Assembly: GCA_903897925.1 (NCBI GenBank)
Contig: CAIUDG010000156.1
Coordinates: 1-45,795 of the forward strand
Length of the DNA stretch: 45,795 bases
Source: an uncultured beta proteobacterium
GTDB taxonomy: Bacteria > Pseudomonadota > Gammaproteobacteria > Burkholderiales > Burkholderiaceae_C
Direction of reading: 5' to 3'
This document shows positions 17,226 through 26,563 of this stretch, piece by piece. The translations under genes were made by a program, and so were the position numbers. The first letter of the stretch is position 1, and every line of letters starts with the position of its first letter. Under the pieces are notes generated by a model that had not been told where the DNA came from, did not search any database, and was given only the letters and a program-made list of their open reading frames with translations.

Positions 17226-18511
17226 ACCGCGTCCTCGCGTTGCAATGGCATTTCTATCGACTCCCGGATCGTCTTCCAGCGCGCGGCAAAGCGGCGCCGT
17301 TCGAATTCGAACAGCCCCCAGCCCACCAGCGTCACGGCGGCCGCACCAGCCCAGCTGGTGAGCTGATCGACATGCAATTGCGCGCTGCAGAAGTCCAACA
17401 CCTGTGACCCATCGGCGCCCAGCTGCAGGCGGTACAACATTTCAATAATGGCCGAGCCCCCCAGCAGCGCCGCCGCCAGACCGGGGGCCAGGCGCAGATA
17501 GCCGGTCAGCAAAGGTTTCGCATTGCCCAGCGCTGCAAGCCGCAGATTTTTCATCAGCAGGCTGGCCACGCCCTGCGGCGCATACATCACCATCAGCATA
17601 AAGATCAGGCCCAGATAGAGCAGCCAGGCCTTCGTCACTTCGGCAAATAGCACACCGGCCAGCACCATCAATATGGCGCCAATAATGGGTCCGAAGAAAT
17701 AACTGGTGCCGCCCAAAAATGTGAACAGCAGGTAAGACCCGGAACGCGCCGCACTCAGCACCTCGGCGGTGACAATTTCAAAATTCACCGCCCCCAGTCC
17801 ACCGGCTATGCCGGCAAAAAATCCGGCAATGATGAAGGCGGAATAGCGCACGCGCTGCGTGTCATAGCCAATAAAGGCAACCCGCTCCGGGTTGTCACGC
17901 ACCGCGTTGAGCATGCGCCCGAGCGGGGTCTGGGTAAACGCATACATGGCCAGCACGGAGACAAAGGTATAGGCCGCAATCAGGTAATAGACCTGAATCG
18001 CCGGGCCGAAGGTGATGCCCAGAAACGCCTTGCCAATCACCCGGTTGCTGGAAATGCCGCCTTCACCGCCGAAAAATTCCGGCAACATCAGCGACATGGA
18101 AAACACCAGCTCGCCCATGCCCAGGGTGATCATGGAAAACGTCGTGCCTGACTTGCGCGTCGTAACATAGCCGAGCAGCACGGCAAAGGCCATACCCGCC
18201 AGCCCCCCCACCACCGGTATCAGCGACACCGGAATCGGCAGGCTGCCGGCACCAGCGGCATTCAATGCATGGATAGCGACAAAGCCGCCCAGGCCGGAAT
18301 ACACCGCATGGCCAAAACTCAGCATGCCGCCCTGGCCCAACAAAATGTTGTAAGACAGGCAGGCAATGATGGCGATGCCGATTTGCGACAGCACCGAAAT
18401 GCCAAGCCCGCCCGAGAACACCAGCGGCGCCAGCAGCAAAACCACGGCAAAGCCAAGCCAAAGCGCCCAGTGCTTGCGGAATATCGATTTTTTATGTTCC
18501 CTGTTGGTCAT
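17222..18511 (-). CDS. livM: LIV-type ABC transporter permease LivM
   Basis: A 429-residue inner-membrane permease of the HAAT family. About nine or ten hydrophobic segments are visible. The family features YNILLGQGGMLSFGHAVYSGLGGF and LGRMLNAVRDNPERVAFIGYDTQRVRYSAF are clear; the latter is the EAA-like loop that contacts the ATPase. It is longer than many LivM proteins because of two additional C-terminal helices (about 350-415). I place the start at ATG 18511, which has GGAGGG ten bases upstream and lies four bases after the livH stop; an upstream in-frame start at 18535 would overlap livH. The stop overlaps livG by ATGA. Confidence 0.92.
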   Translation of the reverse strand: MTNREHKKSIFRKHWALWLGFAVVLLLAPLVFSGGLGISVLSQIGIAIIACLSYNILLGQGGMLSFGHAVYSGLGGFVAIHALNAAGAGSLPIPVSLIPVVGGLAGMAFAVLLGYVTTRKSGTTFSMITLGMGELVFSMSLMLPEFFGGEGGISSNRVIGKAFLGITFGPAIQVYYLIAAYTFVSVLAMYAFTQTPLGRMLNAVRDNPERVAFIGYDTQRVRYSAFIIAGFFAGIAGGLGAVNFEIVTAEVLSAARSGSYLLFTFLGGTSYFFGPIIGAILMVLAGVLFAEVTKAWLLYLGLIFMLMVMYAPQGVASLLMKNLRLAALGNAKPLLTGYLRLAPGLAAALLGGSAIIEMLYRLQLGADGSQVLDFCSAQLHVDQLTSWAGAAAVTLVGWGLFEFERRRFAARWKTIRESIEMPLQREDAV

Positions 18512-18515
18512 GAAA

Positions 18516-19538
18516 TCAGCCCTCCCGTGTGCCAAGCAAGCCCTTCGGGCGGAATATCAAAATCAGCACCAGCAACAGATACGGCAGGATCGGCGCCAGT
18601 TGCGACAGCGTCAGATGCAACAAGGTACTGGCGCCGACCTGCAGGTTCAGCTGTTCGGCCAGCGTCGCCAACGAAAAGTCAAAGGCCACCGCAAAGGTCT
18701 GCATCACCCCGATCAGCACCGAGGCCACAAAGGCACCGGGCAAGGAGCCCATGCCACCCACCACCACCACCACGAAGATCACCGAACCCACCGCCGAAGC
18801 CATCGCGGGTTCCGTGAGATAGGTGCTGCCACCAATCACACCGGCCAGCCCGGCCAGGGCGGCACCGGCACCGAACACCAGCATGAACACGCGCGGCACG
18901 TTGTGCCCCAGCGCCTCGACTGCGTCGGGGTGTGTCAGCGCCGCCTGTATCACCAGGCCAATGCGGGTATGGGTCAGCAAGGCCCAGACACTGCCCAGCA
19001 TCACCAGTGACACCAGCATCATGAAAGCACGCGTCGCAGGAAAGGGCGAGCAGACAATCCGAACCGCCGCATCCGCTGACGTGCAGATCTCGGGTGCCGC
19101 CGCTCCCCAGAGCAGGCGCAATCCATGCGCCGAGTCATTCACCAAGGTCAGCGCCGGGCCCTGCAACAGCGCCGGTGGACGGAAGTCCAGCGCAATGCGG
19201 CCCCAGACCAATTGCACCAGCTCCAGCACCACATACGACAAACCAAAAGTGATCAGCAACTCCGCCACATGCCCAAACTGGTGCACGCGGCGCAGGCACA
19301 GGCGCTCAAAGGCAACACCCATGGCACCGACCAGCAGTGGTGCCAGCAGCAGCGCCGGCCAGAATCCCAGCCACTGGGACACGCTATAGCCAATGTATGC
19401 ACCCAGCATATAAAAACTGGCGTGGGCAAAATTGAGTACGCCCATCATGCTGAAAATCAGCGTCAGGCCGGAACTCAACATGAACAGCAATAGGCCATAG
19501 CTCAAGCCATTCAACATCGACAAGATGAAGAATTCCAT
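18516..19538 (-). CDS. livH: LIV-type ABC transporter permease LivH
   Basis: A 340-residue permease with about eight membrane helices. The N-terminal MLNGLSYGLLLFMLSSGLTLIFSMMGVLNFAHASFYMLGAYIG is a textbook LivH opening. The coupling loop is ALTHPDAVEALGHNVPRVFMLVFG and the protein ends with LILIFRPKGLLGTREG, again typical. An inserted periplasmic loop (about residues 125-175) separates helices and is larger than in E. coli LivH. The start ATG 19538 follows CAGGAGC. It lies 33 bases after the binding-protein gene in the same operon. Confidence 0.93.
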   Translation of the reverse strand: MEFFILSMLNGLSYGLLLFMLSSGLTLIFSMMGVLNFAHASFYMLGAYIGYSVSQWLGFWPALLLAPLLVGAMGVAFERLCLRRVHQFGHVAELLITFGLSYVVLELVQLVWGRIALDFRPPALLQGPALTLVNDSAHGLRLLWGAAAPEICTSADAAVRIVCSPFPATRAFMMLVSLVMLGSVWALLTHTRIGLVIQAALTHPDAVEALGHNVPRVFMLVFGAGAALAGLAGVIGGSTYLTEPAMASAVGSVIFVVVVVGGMGSLPGAFVASVLIGVMQTFAVAFDFSLATLAEQLNLQVGASTLLHLTLSQLAPILPYLLLVLILIFRPKGLLGTREG

Positions 19539-19571
19539 GGACAGCGCTCCTGAAAAAATCGACCGTCGGAA

Positions 19572-20801
19572 TTAAGGGCGCTTCATCTGGCAGCTGGTCG
19601 GCGTGCTAGATACGTAGTTGGGATATTCCTTGACCGACACCAGCGTCATGCCAGTGTTTTCTGCGTTGTAGGAGTTCTTGGCATCGAGCTTCTGCCACTT
19701 GGCCAAATAGAGCGGCTGCTGCAACTGGTGATCGAGCTTGCGCATCTCGGTCTCGCCATTGAAGGTCTTGACTTTGATGCCTTCCATCGCAGCAGCCACT
19801 TTCACCGGATCGGTCGACTTGGCCTGCGCCATCGCCGCACTCAGCGTTTCAAACACGTGGGCGAAGTTGACGCTGGTCAGGTCTTCGTTGTACTTGGCGT
19901 GAAATTCCTGCATCCACTTGGCCATCTGCCCGCCCATGTTGTAGTGCCCGGTGCCAATCTGGTACACCCGCCCGGCCGAGGCCTGGCCCAGCGCCGTGGG
20001 GGTGCCGGAGAACTGCAGATAGTAGGTATAGAACTTGCCGTTGTAGCCGCCCTCATTGGCGGCTTTCACCAGCAGTGCCAGGTCGGAGCCCCAGTTGCCG
20101 GTAATCACGGTGTCGGCACCCGAAGCCTTGATTTTTGCAATATAGGGAGCGAAGTCACGCACCTGCGCCAGCGGATGCAAATCTTCGCCTACGATCTGAA
20201 TGTCCGGGCGCTTGCGCTGCAGTGTCTCCTTGGCATATTTGGCAACCTGCATGCCATGGGTATAGTTCTGGTTCAGCAAATAGACTTTTTTGACATCCTT
20301 CTGATCCGCGATATAGCCCGACAGCGCTTCCATTTTCATGGAGGTATCGGCGTCGAAGCGGAAATGCCAGTAACTGCATTTGCTATTGGTCAGGTCCGGG
20401 TCCACCGCCGAGTCATTGATATAAATAACTTCCTTGCCGGGATTGCGCTCGTTGTACTTGGTCACGGCGTCGGACAGCGCCAGCGCAACTGACGAGCCGT
20501 CACCCTGAACAATGTAGCGCACGCCCTGATCGATGGCCGCCTTCAACGCATTCAATGTTTCAATGGGCGACAGCTTGTTATCGATGAATGACATCTCAAA
20601 CTTCACGCCGGCCGGATTGCTGGCATTGAATTTGTCGATAAAGAATTGGTAAGTTTTTTGCTGGTTGATGCCGACAGGCCCGAGCAATCCGGTGAGTGGG
20701 TCAATGCGCACCATTTTTACGGTTTCGCCCTTTTGGGCCCAGGCCGCAGCACTGCACAACAGTGCCGCGCAAACCAGCGCAGTATTCCAATGCTTGTTCA
20801 T
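19572..20801 (-). CDS. LIV-type periplasmic substrate-binding protein
   Basis: A 409-residue binding protein with signal peptide (NTALVCAALLCSAAAWAQ) and the Peripla_BP_6 (LivJ/LivK-like) fold. Visible elements are VRIDPLTGLLGPVGINQQKTYQFFID, a hinge-region VYLLNQNYTHGMQVAKY and GADTVITGNWGSDLALLVKAANEGG. It is longer than amino-acid LivK proteins (about 370), as is common in relatives that bind aromatic acids, amides or other ligands, so leucine is not assumed. The start ATG 20801 has GGAGA upstream; the preceding in-frame codons do not form part of a signal peptide. It is the first gene of a transporter operon reaching livF. The 236 bases upstream (20802-21037) hold no gene; I could not pick a convincing promoter. 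Confidence 0.93.
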   Translation of the reverse strand: MNKHWNTALVCAALLCSAAAWAQKGETVKMVRIDPLTGLLGPVGINQQKTYQFFIDKFNASNPAGVKFEMSFIDNKLSPIETLNALKAAIDQGVRYIVQGDGSSVALALSDAVTKYNERNPGKEVIYINDSAVDPDLTNSKCSYWHFRFDADTSMKMEALSGYIADQKDVKKVYLLNQNYTHGMQVAKYAKETLQRKRPDIQIVGEDLHPLAQVRDFAPYIAKIKASGADTVITGNWGSDLALLVKAANEGGYNGKFYTYYLQFSGTPTALGQASAGRVYQIGTGHYNMGGQMAKWMQEFHAKYNEDLTSVNFAHVFETLSAAMAQAKSTDPVKVAAAMEGIKVKTFNGETEMRKLDHQLQQPLYLAKWQKLDAKNSYNAENTGMTLVSVKEYPNYVSSTPTSCQMKRP

Positions 20802-21037
20802 CGTATGTCTCCATTTTTTAGATTTGGCGCCATCGTCCGACAGCGTCCAACGCAACATCAAGGCGTCGCAGGTGGCAAATTCTAAAAACCGAATGAAAAC
20901 TGTCGCTATCCAAACACGACCACATTAGTGACTTTGCGATGCCACCACTGCCGCCGTGGACAGCAAAGCAGGGAATACCCTAGGAAGCCGGGCGGCAGAA
21001 AGTGTGTTTCCTATCGCACATAGACAAACTGCGACTC

Positions 21038-21481
21038 CTAGCCCACCAGCATGACCAACAATTCGGCGATCAATGCCGGTTTGCTTTCGCCCTCCACTTC
21101 TACGGTGTTGCGCGTTTTGATCAGCCAGCGCTGCGGGCCCTGCTCCCGGGCCTCCAGCAGAGTCACTTCACAACGCACGCGCGCGCCGACGCGCACCGGC
21201 GTGATGAAGCGGACTTTGTCCAAGCCATAGTTGAAGGCCGCCTTCGCATCGACCGGCACCACACCCAGCGCGTCGCCAAATTTCGCCAGCAGTGAGAGTG
21301 TCAAAAAGCCATGCGCTACCGGCACCCCAAAGGGGCTCTCGCGGCGCACCCGCTCCAGGTCGACATGAATCCATTGCCGGTCACCGGTGCAGTCGGCAAA
21401 GGCATTGATTTGACTCTGATCAATGCTTTCCCAAGCGGTAGTTCCCAGGCACTTGCCAACGAAGTCGGCCAAAGTTGACAT
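21038..21481 (-). CDS. MaoC-like hot-dog enoyl-CoA hydratase family protein
   Basis: A 147-residue MaoC-like protein. The hydratase-2 active-site pattern appears as ADCTGDRQWIHVDLERVRRESPFGVPVAHGFLTLSLL: the Asp/His pair (D..xxxH) and the following G..AHG.L. These enzymes add water to trans-2-enoyl-CoA, giving R-3-hydroxyacyl-CoA in beta-oxidation side routes or PHA supply. The family normally starts close to STLADFVGKCLG, so I use ATG 21481. ATG 21514 would add 11 residues; neither has a strong Shine-Dalgarno site. It is near the acyl-CoA ligase at 23309 and an AraC regulator, suggesting acyl-CoA metabolism. Confidence 0.88.
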   Translation of the reverse strand: MSTLADFVGKCLGTTAWESIDQSQINAFADCTGDRQWIHVDLERVRRESPFGVPVAHGFLTLSLLAKFGDALGVVPVDAKAAFNYGLDKVRFITPVRVGARVRCEVTLLEAREQGPQRWLIKTRNTVEVEGESKPALIAELLVMLVG

Positions 21482-21568
21482 ACGGTAATGGGTATCAGTG
21501 GTTGGTGGTGTCATAACTAATAAATTTGATAAATCTAAGGCGTGGCCGCCGCACACGCGCAGCAGCTG

Positions 21569-21634
21569 CGGCGTGAATTGGCCGTGAATGGGCCGTGAAT
21601 ATGAAGTGAATGGGTCGCTAATGGGTCGCCAGCA
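21569..21634. repeat. 11-bp degenerate tandem repeat, about six copies
   Basis: Units in order: CGGCGTGAATT, GGCCGTGAATG, GGCCGTGAATA, TGAAGTGAATG, GGTCGCTAATG, GGTCGCCAGCA. The array spans the stop codon of the 127-residue gene and the spacer before the MaoC-like gene. An 11-bp period is close to one DNA helical turn. Confidence 0.7.
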
Positions 21635-22001
21635 CCGCCGCAATTTTTTCCGACAGATGGGTCATATAACGGCAGGCCGCACTCATGTGCGGTATCTGAC
21701 GCAAGGCACTCAGCATGGCCACCTGGCGCGCCACTGCGGGGTTGTCAAAATCGGCTTCGCCACGCTGGCACAGCACGTACAACTGCATTGCCGCCTCCAG
21801 CGCCGGCGTGACTTCCCGCAAGCCGGAGCGCAGCACCAGATCGCGCATCAGCACCGAACGAATCGGCGCGGGCACATTGGTCTGCATCGACAGCAGCGCG
21901 GCCGCGAACGACATTTCCATCGGAGTAAAGGCGCACGCGCAGGAGAGCATCTGCTGCGTGATCTGTTCCAATTCCTGTGCCGTCAAGTTGTGGTGTTCCA
22001 T
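21618..22001 (-). CDS. Small hypothetical protein, 127 residues
   Basis: I do not recognise this protein. It is predicted to be mainly helical and soluble (NLTAQELEQITQQMLSCACA, then TPALEAAMQLYVLCQRGEADF). There is no signal peptide or membrane helix. Coding character is supported by strong third-position GC and by its placement back-to-back with the AraC gene. The start at ATG 22001 lacks a clear Shine-Dalgarno sequence. The last codons lie inside an 11-bp tandem repeat, so the C-terminus may vary between strains. It could form a unit with the MaoC-like gene 103 bases downstream. Confidence 0.6.
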   Translation of the reverse strand: MEHHNLTAQELEQITQQMLSCACAFTPMEMSFAAALLSMQTNVPAPIRSVLMRDLVLRSGLREVTPALEAAMQLYVLCQRGEADFDNPAVARQVAMLSALRQIPHMSAACRYMTHLSEKIAAVLATH

Positions 22002-22160
22002 GCAAGGGAGTTGCTTGTGTTGAAAACCTGTCGTTTACCCTGTAGGTGAATAAAGCCAATTCCGCTACAACCCAAGTCGCGCTGCAGTTTAGGCCGGAAG
22101 CACCAGCCGGCCCCTATCCGAGCAGCGCCAAAACTCTGACTTTAAAAGGCCATTTTTACG

Positions 22161-23207
22161 ATGAAGCGCACAAGTTCCTCGTTCTGGGTGAAAGGTCTGG
22201 TGGAGATGTTTGCTTCGCAAGGTATTAACACCGAGCGCCTGCTGATGGCCGCCAACATTCAGCCGGCAGACCTGCTCAACCCGTCCACCCGCTTTGGCGT
22301 TGACCAAATTTCGCGGCTCTGGGGACTGGCGGTGGAATGGTCTGGCAACCAAGCGCTCGGGCTCGATGTGCAGCTGGCCAGCCGCTATGGCTGCTTTGAC
22401 GCGGTGGCGCATGTCATGATCTCCAGCCCCAATCTGGTTTCGGCGCTGGACAACCTGGGCCGCTACCTGGTGCTGATCTCGGACGCCACCACCTACGGGC
22501 GCCGCCAGGAAAGCGCCGGCAGCTGGGTCAGCCTGGGCCATACCGGCAATGCGGTGCGCATTCCACCGCAGCGCACCGCCTACGGCATGGTGTTGCTGCT
22601 GGCTTTGAGCCGCTGGCTGACGCACCTGGAAGTGCAAGCCCTGGCGGTGAATTTTTCATTTCCACAACCGGCCGATCTGCTGCCCTACCGAACTGCGTTT
22701 CAGTGTCCGCTGCGCTTTGATCAAGAGCGCACCGAAGTGCTCTTCAGCGCACAAGACATGGCACTGCTGCTGCCCACCAGGAACCAGGCCCTGCTCGATT
22801 TGCATGCGCGTTATATGCAGGAGCAAATCAATGTGCTGGTCGATGCGCCAGCGAGTCAACGCGTGCGCGAAGAGGTGTCGCGCTGCATCGACAAGGGCGA
22901 ACCCTTGCGCCATGTGATTGCCGCCAAGCTATCCATATCAGACCGCACGCTGCAGCGCCGTTTGCAGGCCGAGAACACCTCGTTTCAGCAGTTGCTCGAC
23001 AGCGTTCGCATTGAGCTGACCAAAAAATACCTGGCCGATGAGCGCTGCTCGCTGCAGGAGATTGCGTCTTCACTGGGCTTCGTTGATGACAGCAATTTTT
23101 ATCGCGCCTGCAAGCGCTGGTTTGGTGTATCGCCGGGCCAATACCGCAAGAATCTGGCGCTGAAATATAAAAGTGATTCGCACGAATCAAATAGTGCGAA
23201 ACAATAA
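22161..23207 (+). CDS. AraC-family regulator with arabinose-binding-like N-terminal domain
   Basis: A 348-residue transcription regulator. Residues about 20-200 match the Arabinose_bd-type domain seen in OruR/ArgR-like AraC proteins (FASQGINTERLLMAANIQPADLLNPSTRFGVDQISRLWG). The C-terminal double helix-turn-helix is at about 245-335, with LSISDRTLQRRLQAENTSFQQLLDSVRIELTKKYL and the hallmark IASSLGFVDDSNFYRACKRWFGVSPGQYRK. Regulators of this subtype often control lipid, acyl-CoA or hydroxy acid genes, which fits a MaoC-like gene on one side and a FadD-type ligase on the other. A 9-base-loop inverted repeat GGCCGG/CCGGCC (22092-22112) lies in the divergent upstream region. An 8-bp AT-only inverted repeat follows the stop. 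Confidence 0.92.
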   Translation: MKRTSSSFWVKGLVEMFASQGINTERLLMAANIQPADLLNPSTRFGVDQISRLWGLAVEWSGNQALGLDVQLASRYGCFDAVAHVMISSPNLVSALDNLGRYLVLISDATTYGRRQESAGSWVSLGHTGNAVRIPPQRTAYGMVLLLALSRWLTHLEVQALAVNFSFPQPADLLPYRTAFQCPLRFDQERTEVLFSAQDMALLLPTRNQALLDLHARYMQEQINVLVDAPASQRVREEVSRCIDKGEPLRHVIAAKLSISDRTLQRRLQAENTSFQQLLDSVRIELTKKYLADERCSLQEIASSLGFVDDSNFYRACKRWFGVSPGQYRKNLALKYKSDSHESNSAKQ

Positions 23208-23308
23208 ATAGCACGTTACCAGGCGGGTTATTTATTGGCGTGAAAAGTCAGTAAATTGGCCGGACCTGGACAGTGACGTGACAGTGGCATGCGCCCTAGA
23301 CTTTGGGC

Positions 23309-24934
23309 ATGACAAGCAAGCCCTGGTTAATTAATTATCAAGACATTCCGGAAACTATCAATCCGGACGCATACCCCTCGGTGGTGGCCATGCTGGACGA
23401 GGCGATCGATAAATATCCCGATCGCATCGCCTTTCACTGCATGGGCCAGCAGATCAGCTACGCCGATCTGAGCCGACGCGCTTATGCATTCGCCGCCTAT
23501 CTGCAACACCGGCTTGGCGTTACCAAAGGCGAGCGCATCGCCGTGATGCTGCCCAACATCATTGCCTTTCCAATCGCCTGCCTGGGCATCGCCCGGGCGG
23601 GTGGCGTACAGGTCAATGTGAACCCGATGTACACGCCACGCGAACTGGAACACCAGCTTAACGACGCCGGTGTAAAAACCATTGTCGTGTTCGACGCAGT
23701 GCTGCCCACGGTGTTGCAGGTACACCAGAAAACATCGCTGCGTACCATCATCACCGCCAGCACCCTGACCGACAGCCAAGCCACTTCCATGGCGCGCCCA
23801 TCCATCAATGGCGCTATCACGCTGGACCGTGCCACTGCCGAAGGCGCCAGCCTGGACTACCAGCCGGTAGCGCTGAGCGGCAGCGATCTGCTGTTTCTGC
23901 AGTACACCGGCGGCACCACCGGACTGTCCAAGGGCGCCGCGCTATCGCACCGCAACCTGGTCGCCAATATCGAACAGTTCAAGGCCTTCATGCCGAGCTT
24001 TATGCGCCCGGCACAAGAGGTGGTAATCACTGCTATCCCGATGTACCACATCTTCGCGCTGATGGTGAATTTCCTGACCTACTTCACCGTCGGTGCGGAA
24101 AACTGGCTGGTTACCAATCCGCGCGACATGGACAGCTTCATCGATGTTTTCAAAGAAGCACGTCCGACTATTTTTACCGGCGTGAATACCTTGTTCGGCA
24201 GCCTGATCGCGCACCCGCGTTCGCGCGAAATCGATTTCTCGCGCCTGCACCTGACCGCCGGTGGTGGCGCCGCCGTGGTGGCGGCCACGTCCGCGCAGTG
24301 GGAAGAGCTCACCGGCAGCTTTATTCGCGAAGGCTATGGCCTGTCCGAGACCAGCCCGGTACTGTCCTTCAACCCGGCCAACACGCCGGCATTCACCGGC
24401 ACCACCGGCTATCCGCTGCCCTCAACCGACATCAAGCTGATCACCGAAGACGGTACCGAGGCCGGCCCCGGCGAAGCCGGTGAAGTGTGCGCCAAGGGTC
24501 CGCAGGTGATGTCCGGCTACTGGCAACAACCGCAGGCCAACGCCGCAGCATTCACCGCAGACGGCTATTTCCGCACCGGTGACATTGGCACCTTCGATGC
24601 AAACGGCATGCTGAAAATTGTCGACCGCAAGAAAGACATGATTTTGGTCTCCGGCTTCAACGTCTTCCCGAACGAGATCGAAGCCGTGGCCACCGCCTGC
24701 CCGGGTGTGCTGGAGTGCGCCTGTGTCGGCGTACCGGATGAGAAAACCGGTGAAGCCGTGCGCCTCTATGTAGTGGCCGCCAGCGAGAGCAATCTGTCGC
24801 CCGCCAGCGTAACCGAGTTCTGCCGCACCCAGCTGACCTCGTACAAAGTGCCCAAGCAAGTGGTGCTGGTGAGCACCTTGCCGAAGTCCACGGTCGGAAA
24901 AATTCTGCGCCGCGAACTGCGCGATCTGCAGTAA
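23309..24934 (+). CDS. fadD: Long-chain acyl-CoA synthetase (FadD type)
   Basis: A 541-residue AMP-forming ligase that activates a carboxylic acid to its CoA thioester. The P-loop motif is LQYTGGTTGLSKGAALSHRN, followed by GYGLSETSP, YFRTGDIG and DRKKDMILVSGFNVFPNEIE. The catalytic lysine is in PKSTVGKILRREL at the C-terminus. Order and spacing are as in E. coli FadD (561 residues). The first ATG, 23309, gives MTSKPWLINY; no strong Shine-Dalgarno site precedes it. The sigma-54 activator begins 16 bases after the stop, so the two are probably co-transcribed. The chain-length preference is unknown, and other acids are possible. Confidence 0.9.
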   Translation: MTSKPWLINYQDIPETINPDAYPSVVAMLDEAIDKYPDRIAFHCMGQQISYADLSRRAYAFAAYLQHRLGVTKGERIAVMLPNIIAFPIACLGIARAGGVQVNVNPMYTPRELEHQLNDAGVKTIVVFDAVLPTVLQVHQKTSLRTIITASTLTDSQATSMARPSINGAITLDRATAEGASLDYQPVALSGSDLLFLQYTGGTTGLSKGAALSHRNLVANIEQFKAFMPSFMRPAQEVVITAIPMYHIFALMVNFLTYFTVGAENWLVTNPRDMDSFIDVFKEARPTIFTGVNTLFGSLIAHPRSREIDFSRLHLTAGGGAAVVAATSAQWEELTGSFIREGYGLSETSPVLSFNPANTPAFTGTTGYPLPSTDIKLITEDGTEAGPGEAGEVCAKGPQVMSGYWQQPQANAAAFTADGYFRTGDIGTFDANGMLKIVDRKKDMILVSGFNVFPNEIEAVATACPGVLECACVGVPDEKTGEAVRLYVVAASESNLSPASVTEFCRTQLTSYKVPKQVVLVSTLPKSTVGKILRRELRDLQ

Positions 24935-24950
24935 TCGCACGCCCGCCACC

Positions 24951-26465
24951 ATGATCCGCACCGACTCCCTGCCGCGCGACGCCCAGAGCATTCTCAAGCT
25001 GGCCGCACAGTCGCTGTTCAAGCTGTTTGCCGGTGCCAGCGAAGGCATGATGCTGGTTGACCGGCAGGCGCGCGTGGTCTGGATCAACGACCAATACAAA
25101 CGCTATTTGCCGGCACTGGGCTTCAAGCGCGAAGAAGACTTCGTCGGACATCCGGTGGCACAAGTGGTGCAGAACACGCAAATGCACCAGGTACTGGAAA
25201 GCGGGAAACCGATTTTGATCGACCTGTTAACCAACCGTGCCGGCACTTTCGTTGTCAGCCGGATTCCGCTGCGTGACGCCGACGGGGCGGTGATAGGCGC
25301 GCTCGGCATTGTGCTGTTTGACCGCGCAAAAAGCACATCGCAACCGCTGGTGGAAAAATTTTCACTGCTGCAACGCGACCTCGACGAGGCGCACAAGGAA
25401 CTCGCCACCCAGCGCCTGCGCCATGCCGGTCAGCGCCAGTCGAAATACACCTTTGCCAGCTACATCGGCATGGGATCGGCAGCGCTGGAAGTGAAACGCC
25501 ACGCACGCCGTGCCGCACAGTCCTCCAGCAGCGTGCTGCTGCTGGGCGAAACCGGTACCGGCAAGGAACTGCTGGCACACGCCATCCATGCCGCTTCCGA
25601 CCGGGCGGCGGGCCCGTTTATCAGCATCAATATTTCGGCCATTCCAGACGCCTTGCTGGAAGCCGAATTCTTTGGCGTCGCTCCCGGTGCCTATACCGGC
25701 GCAACCCGTAGCGGGCGCGATGGCAAATTCAAACTTGCCGACGGCGGCACCCTGTTTCTGGACGAAATCGGTGACATGCCAGTTGCGATGCAGTCGAAAT
25801 TGCTGCGCGCCTTGCAAGAAGGCGAAATCGAGCCGCTCGGATCGAATACGCTGGTTCCGTTCAATGCGCGCGTGATAGCCGCCACTTCGCGCGACCTGTC
25901 CGCATTGCGCCGCGAAGGGCGCTTTCGCGAAGATTTGTACTACCGGCTGAACGTGCTGCCGATCCGTGTTCCGGCGCTGCGCGAACGGCGCGAAGATATT
26001 GCCGCGCTGGTGGAAGCGCTGGGCGAAGACATTGCCCTGCGCAACGGCACACCGCCACCGGAATTGACCTCCACCGCGCTGTCGTTACTCAAGGTGCAGC
26101 CTTGGAACGGCAACATCCGGGAGCTGCGCAATATTCTGGAACAAGCAGCCATGCGCAGCGATGCGCCGATCATTGATGTGGCAACGCTGGAAGCCGTGCT
26201 GCGCGACTGCGAGATTCCGCCGGTCGACGTGCCGGACAGTCCGCTCAGCGCCGCGCGCCCGGTAATGACGAGCTATGCCCACAGCAGCAGCGCAGCGGTC
26301 CTGGCGCAGCCTTTGGGCGACCAGGTGCTGTCGCTGGAGCGCCGTGCGATTGAGCTGGCGCTGGTATCCCACCGGGGCAACAAATCGGCCACCGCCAAGG
26401 CCCTGGGCATTTCGCGCGCCACGCTCTACAACCGCTTGACAGCGTATGACAGCAAGACAGTTTGA
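24951..26465 (+). CDS. PAS-containing sigma-54-dependent activator
   Basis: A 504-residue enhancer-binding protein. A PAS-like sensory domain (about 20-135, GMMLVDRQARVVWINDQYKRYL) comes first, then a short coiled linker. The AAA+ domain (about 168-395) has Walker A GETGTGKE, the sigma-54 contact loop GAYTGA (a tolerated form of GAFTGA) and Walker B GGTLFLDEIGD. A Fis-type helix-turn-helix ends the protein (NKSATAKALGISRATLYNRL). It has no receiver domain, so it likely responds to a ligand sensed by PAS. A sigma-54 promoter and an upstream inverted repeat lie right after it, before the transporter operon, which makes that operon its most likely target. Confidence 0.93.
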   Translation: MIRTDSLPRDAQSILKLAAQSLFKLFAGASEGMMLVDRQARVVWINDQYKRYLPALGFKREEDFVGHPVAQVVQNTQMHQVLESGKPILIDLLTNRAGTFVVSRIPLRDADGAVIGALGIVLFDRAKSTSQPLVEKFSLLQRDLDEAHKELATQRLRHAGQRQSKYTFASYIGMGSAALEVKRHARRAAQSSSSVLLLGETGTGKELLAHAIHAASDRAAGPFISINISAIPDALLEAEFFGVAPGAYTGATRSGRDGKFKLADGGTLFLDEIGDMPVAMQSKLLRALQEGEIEPLGSNTLVPFNARVIAATSRDLSALRREGRFREDLYYRLNVLPIRVPALRERREDIAALVEALGEDIALRNGTPPPELTSTALSLLKVQPWNGNIRELRNILEQAAMRSDAPIIDVATLEAVLRDCEIPPVDVPDSPLSAARPVMTSYAHSSSAAVLAQPLGDQVLSLERRAIELALVSHRGNKSATAKALGISRATLYNRLTAYDSKTV

Positions 26466-26470
26466 GCAAA

Positions 26471-26491
26471 TGTCAGACAGTTTTTTGTCTG
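26471..26491. promoter_or_regulatory. Candidate enhancer (UAS) for the sigma-54 activator
   Basis: TGTCAGACA (26471-26479) is itself a palindrome, and CAGACA-N6-TGTCTG (26474-26491) a larger one. The site ends about 72 bases upstream of the -24 box, a usual position for enhancer binding. The six Ts in the loop could instead make this a weak terminator of the activator gene; both uses are possible. Confidence 0.45.
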
Positions 26492-26563
26492 GAATTTATA
26501 CACCTTTGCACATGAAAAATAGGCTGCCGCGAAAAACATCAAGCAAATCAACGACGTTCTCAC

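Noticed and set aside
23281..23308. Sigma-54 promoter before fadD (TGGCATG at 23285)
   Set aside because: There is no GC at the required distance for a -12 box.
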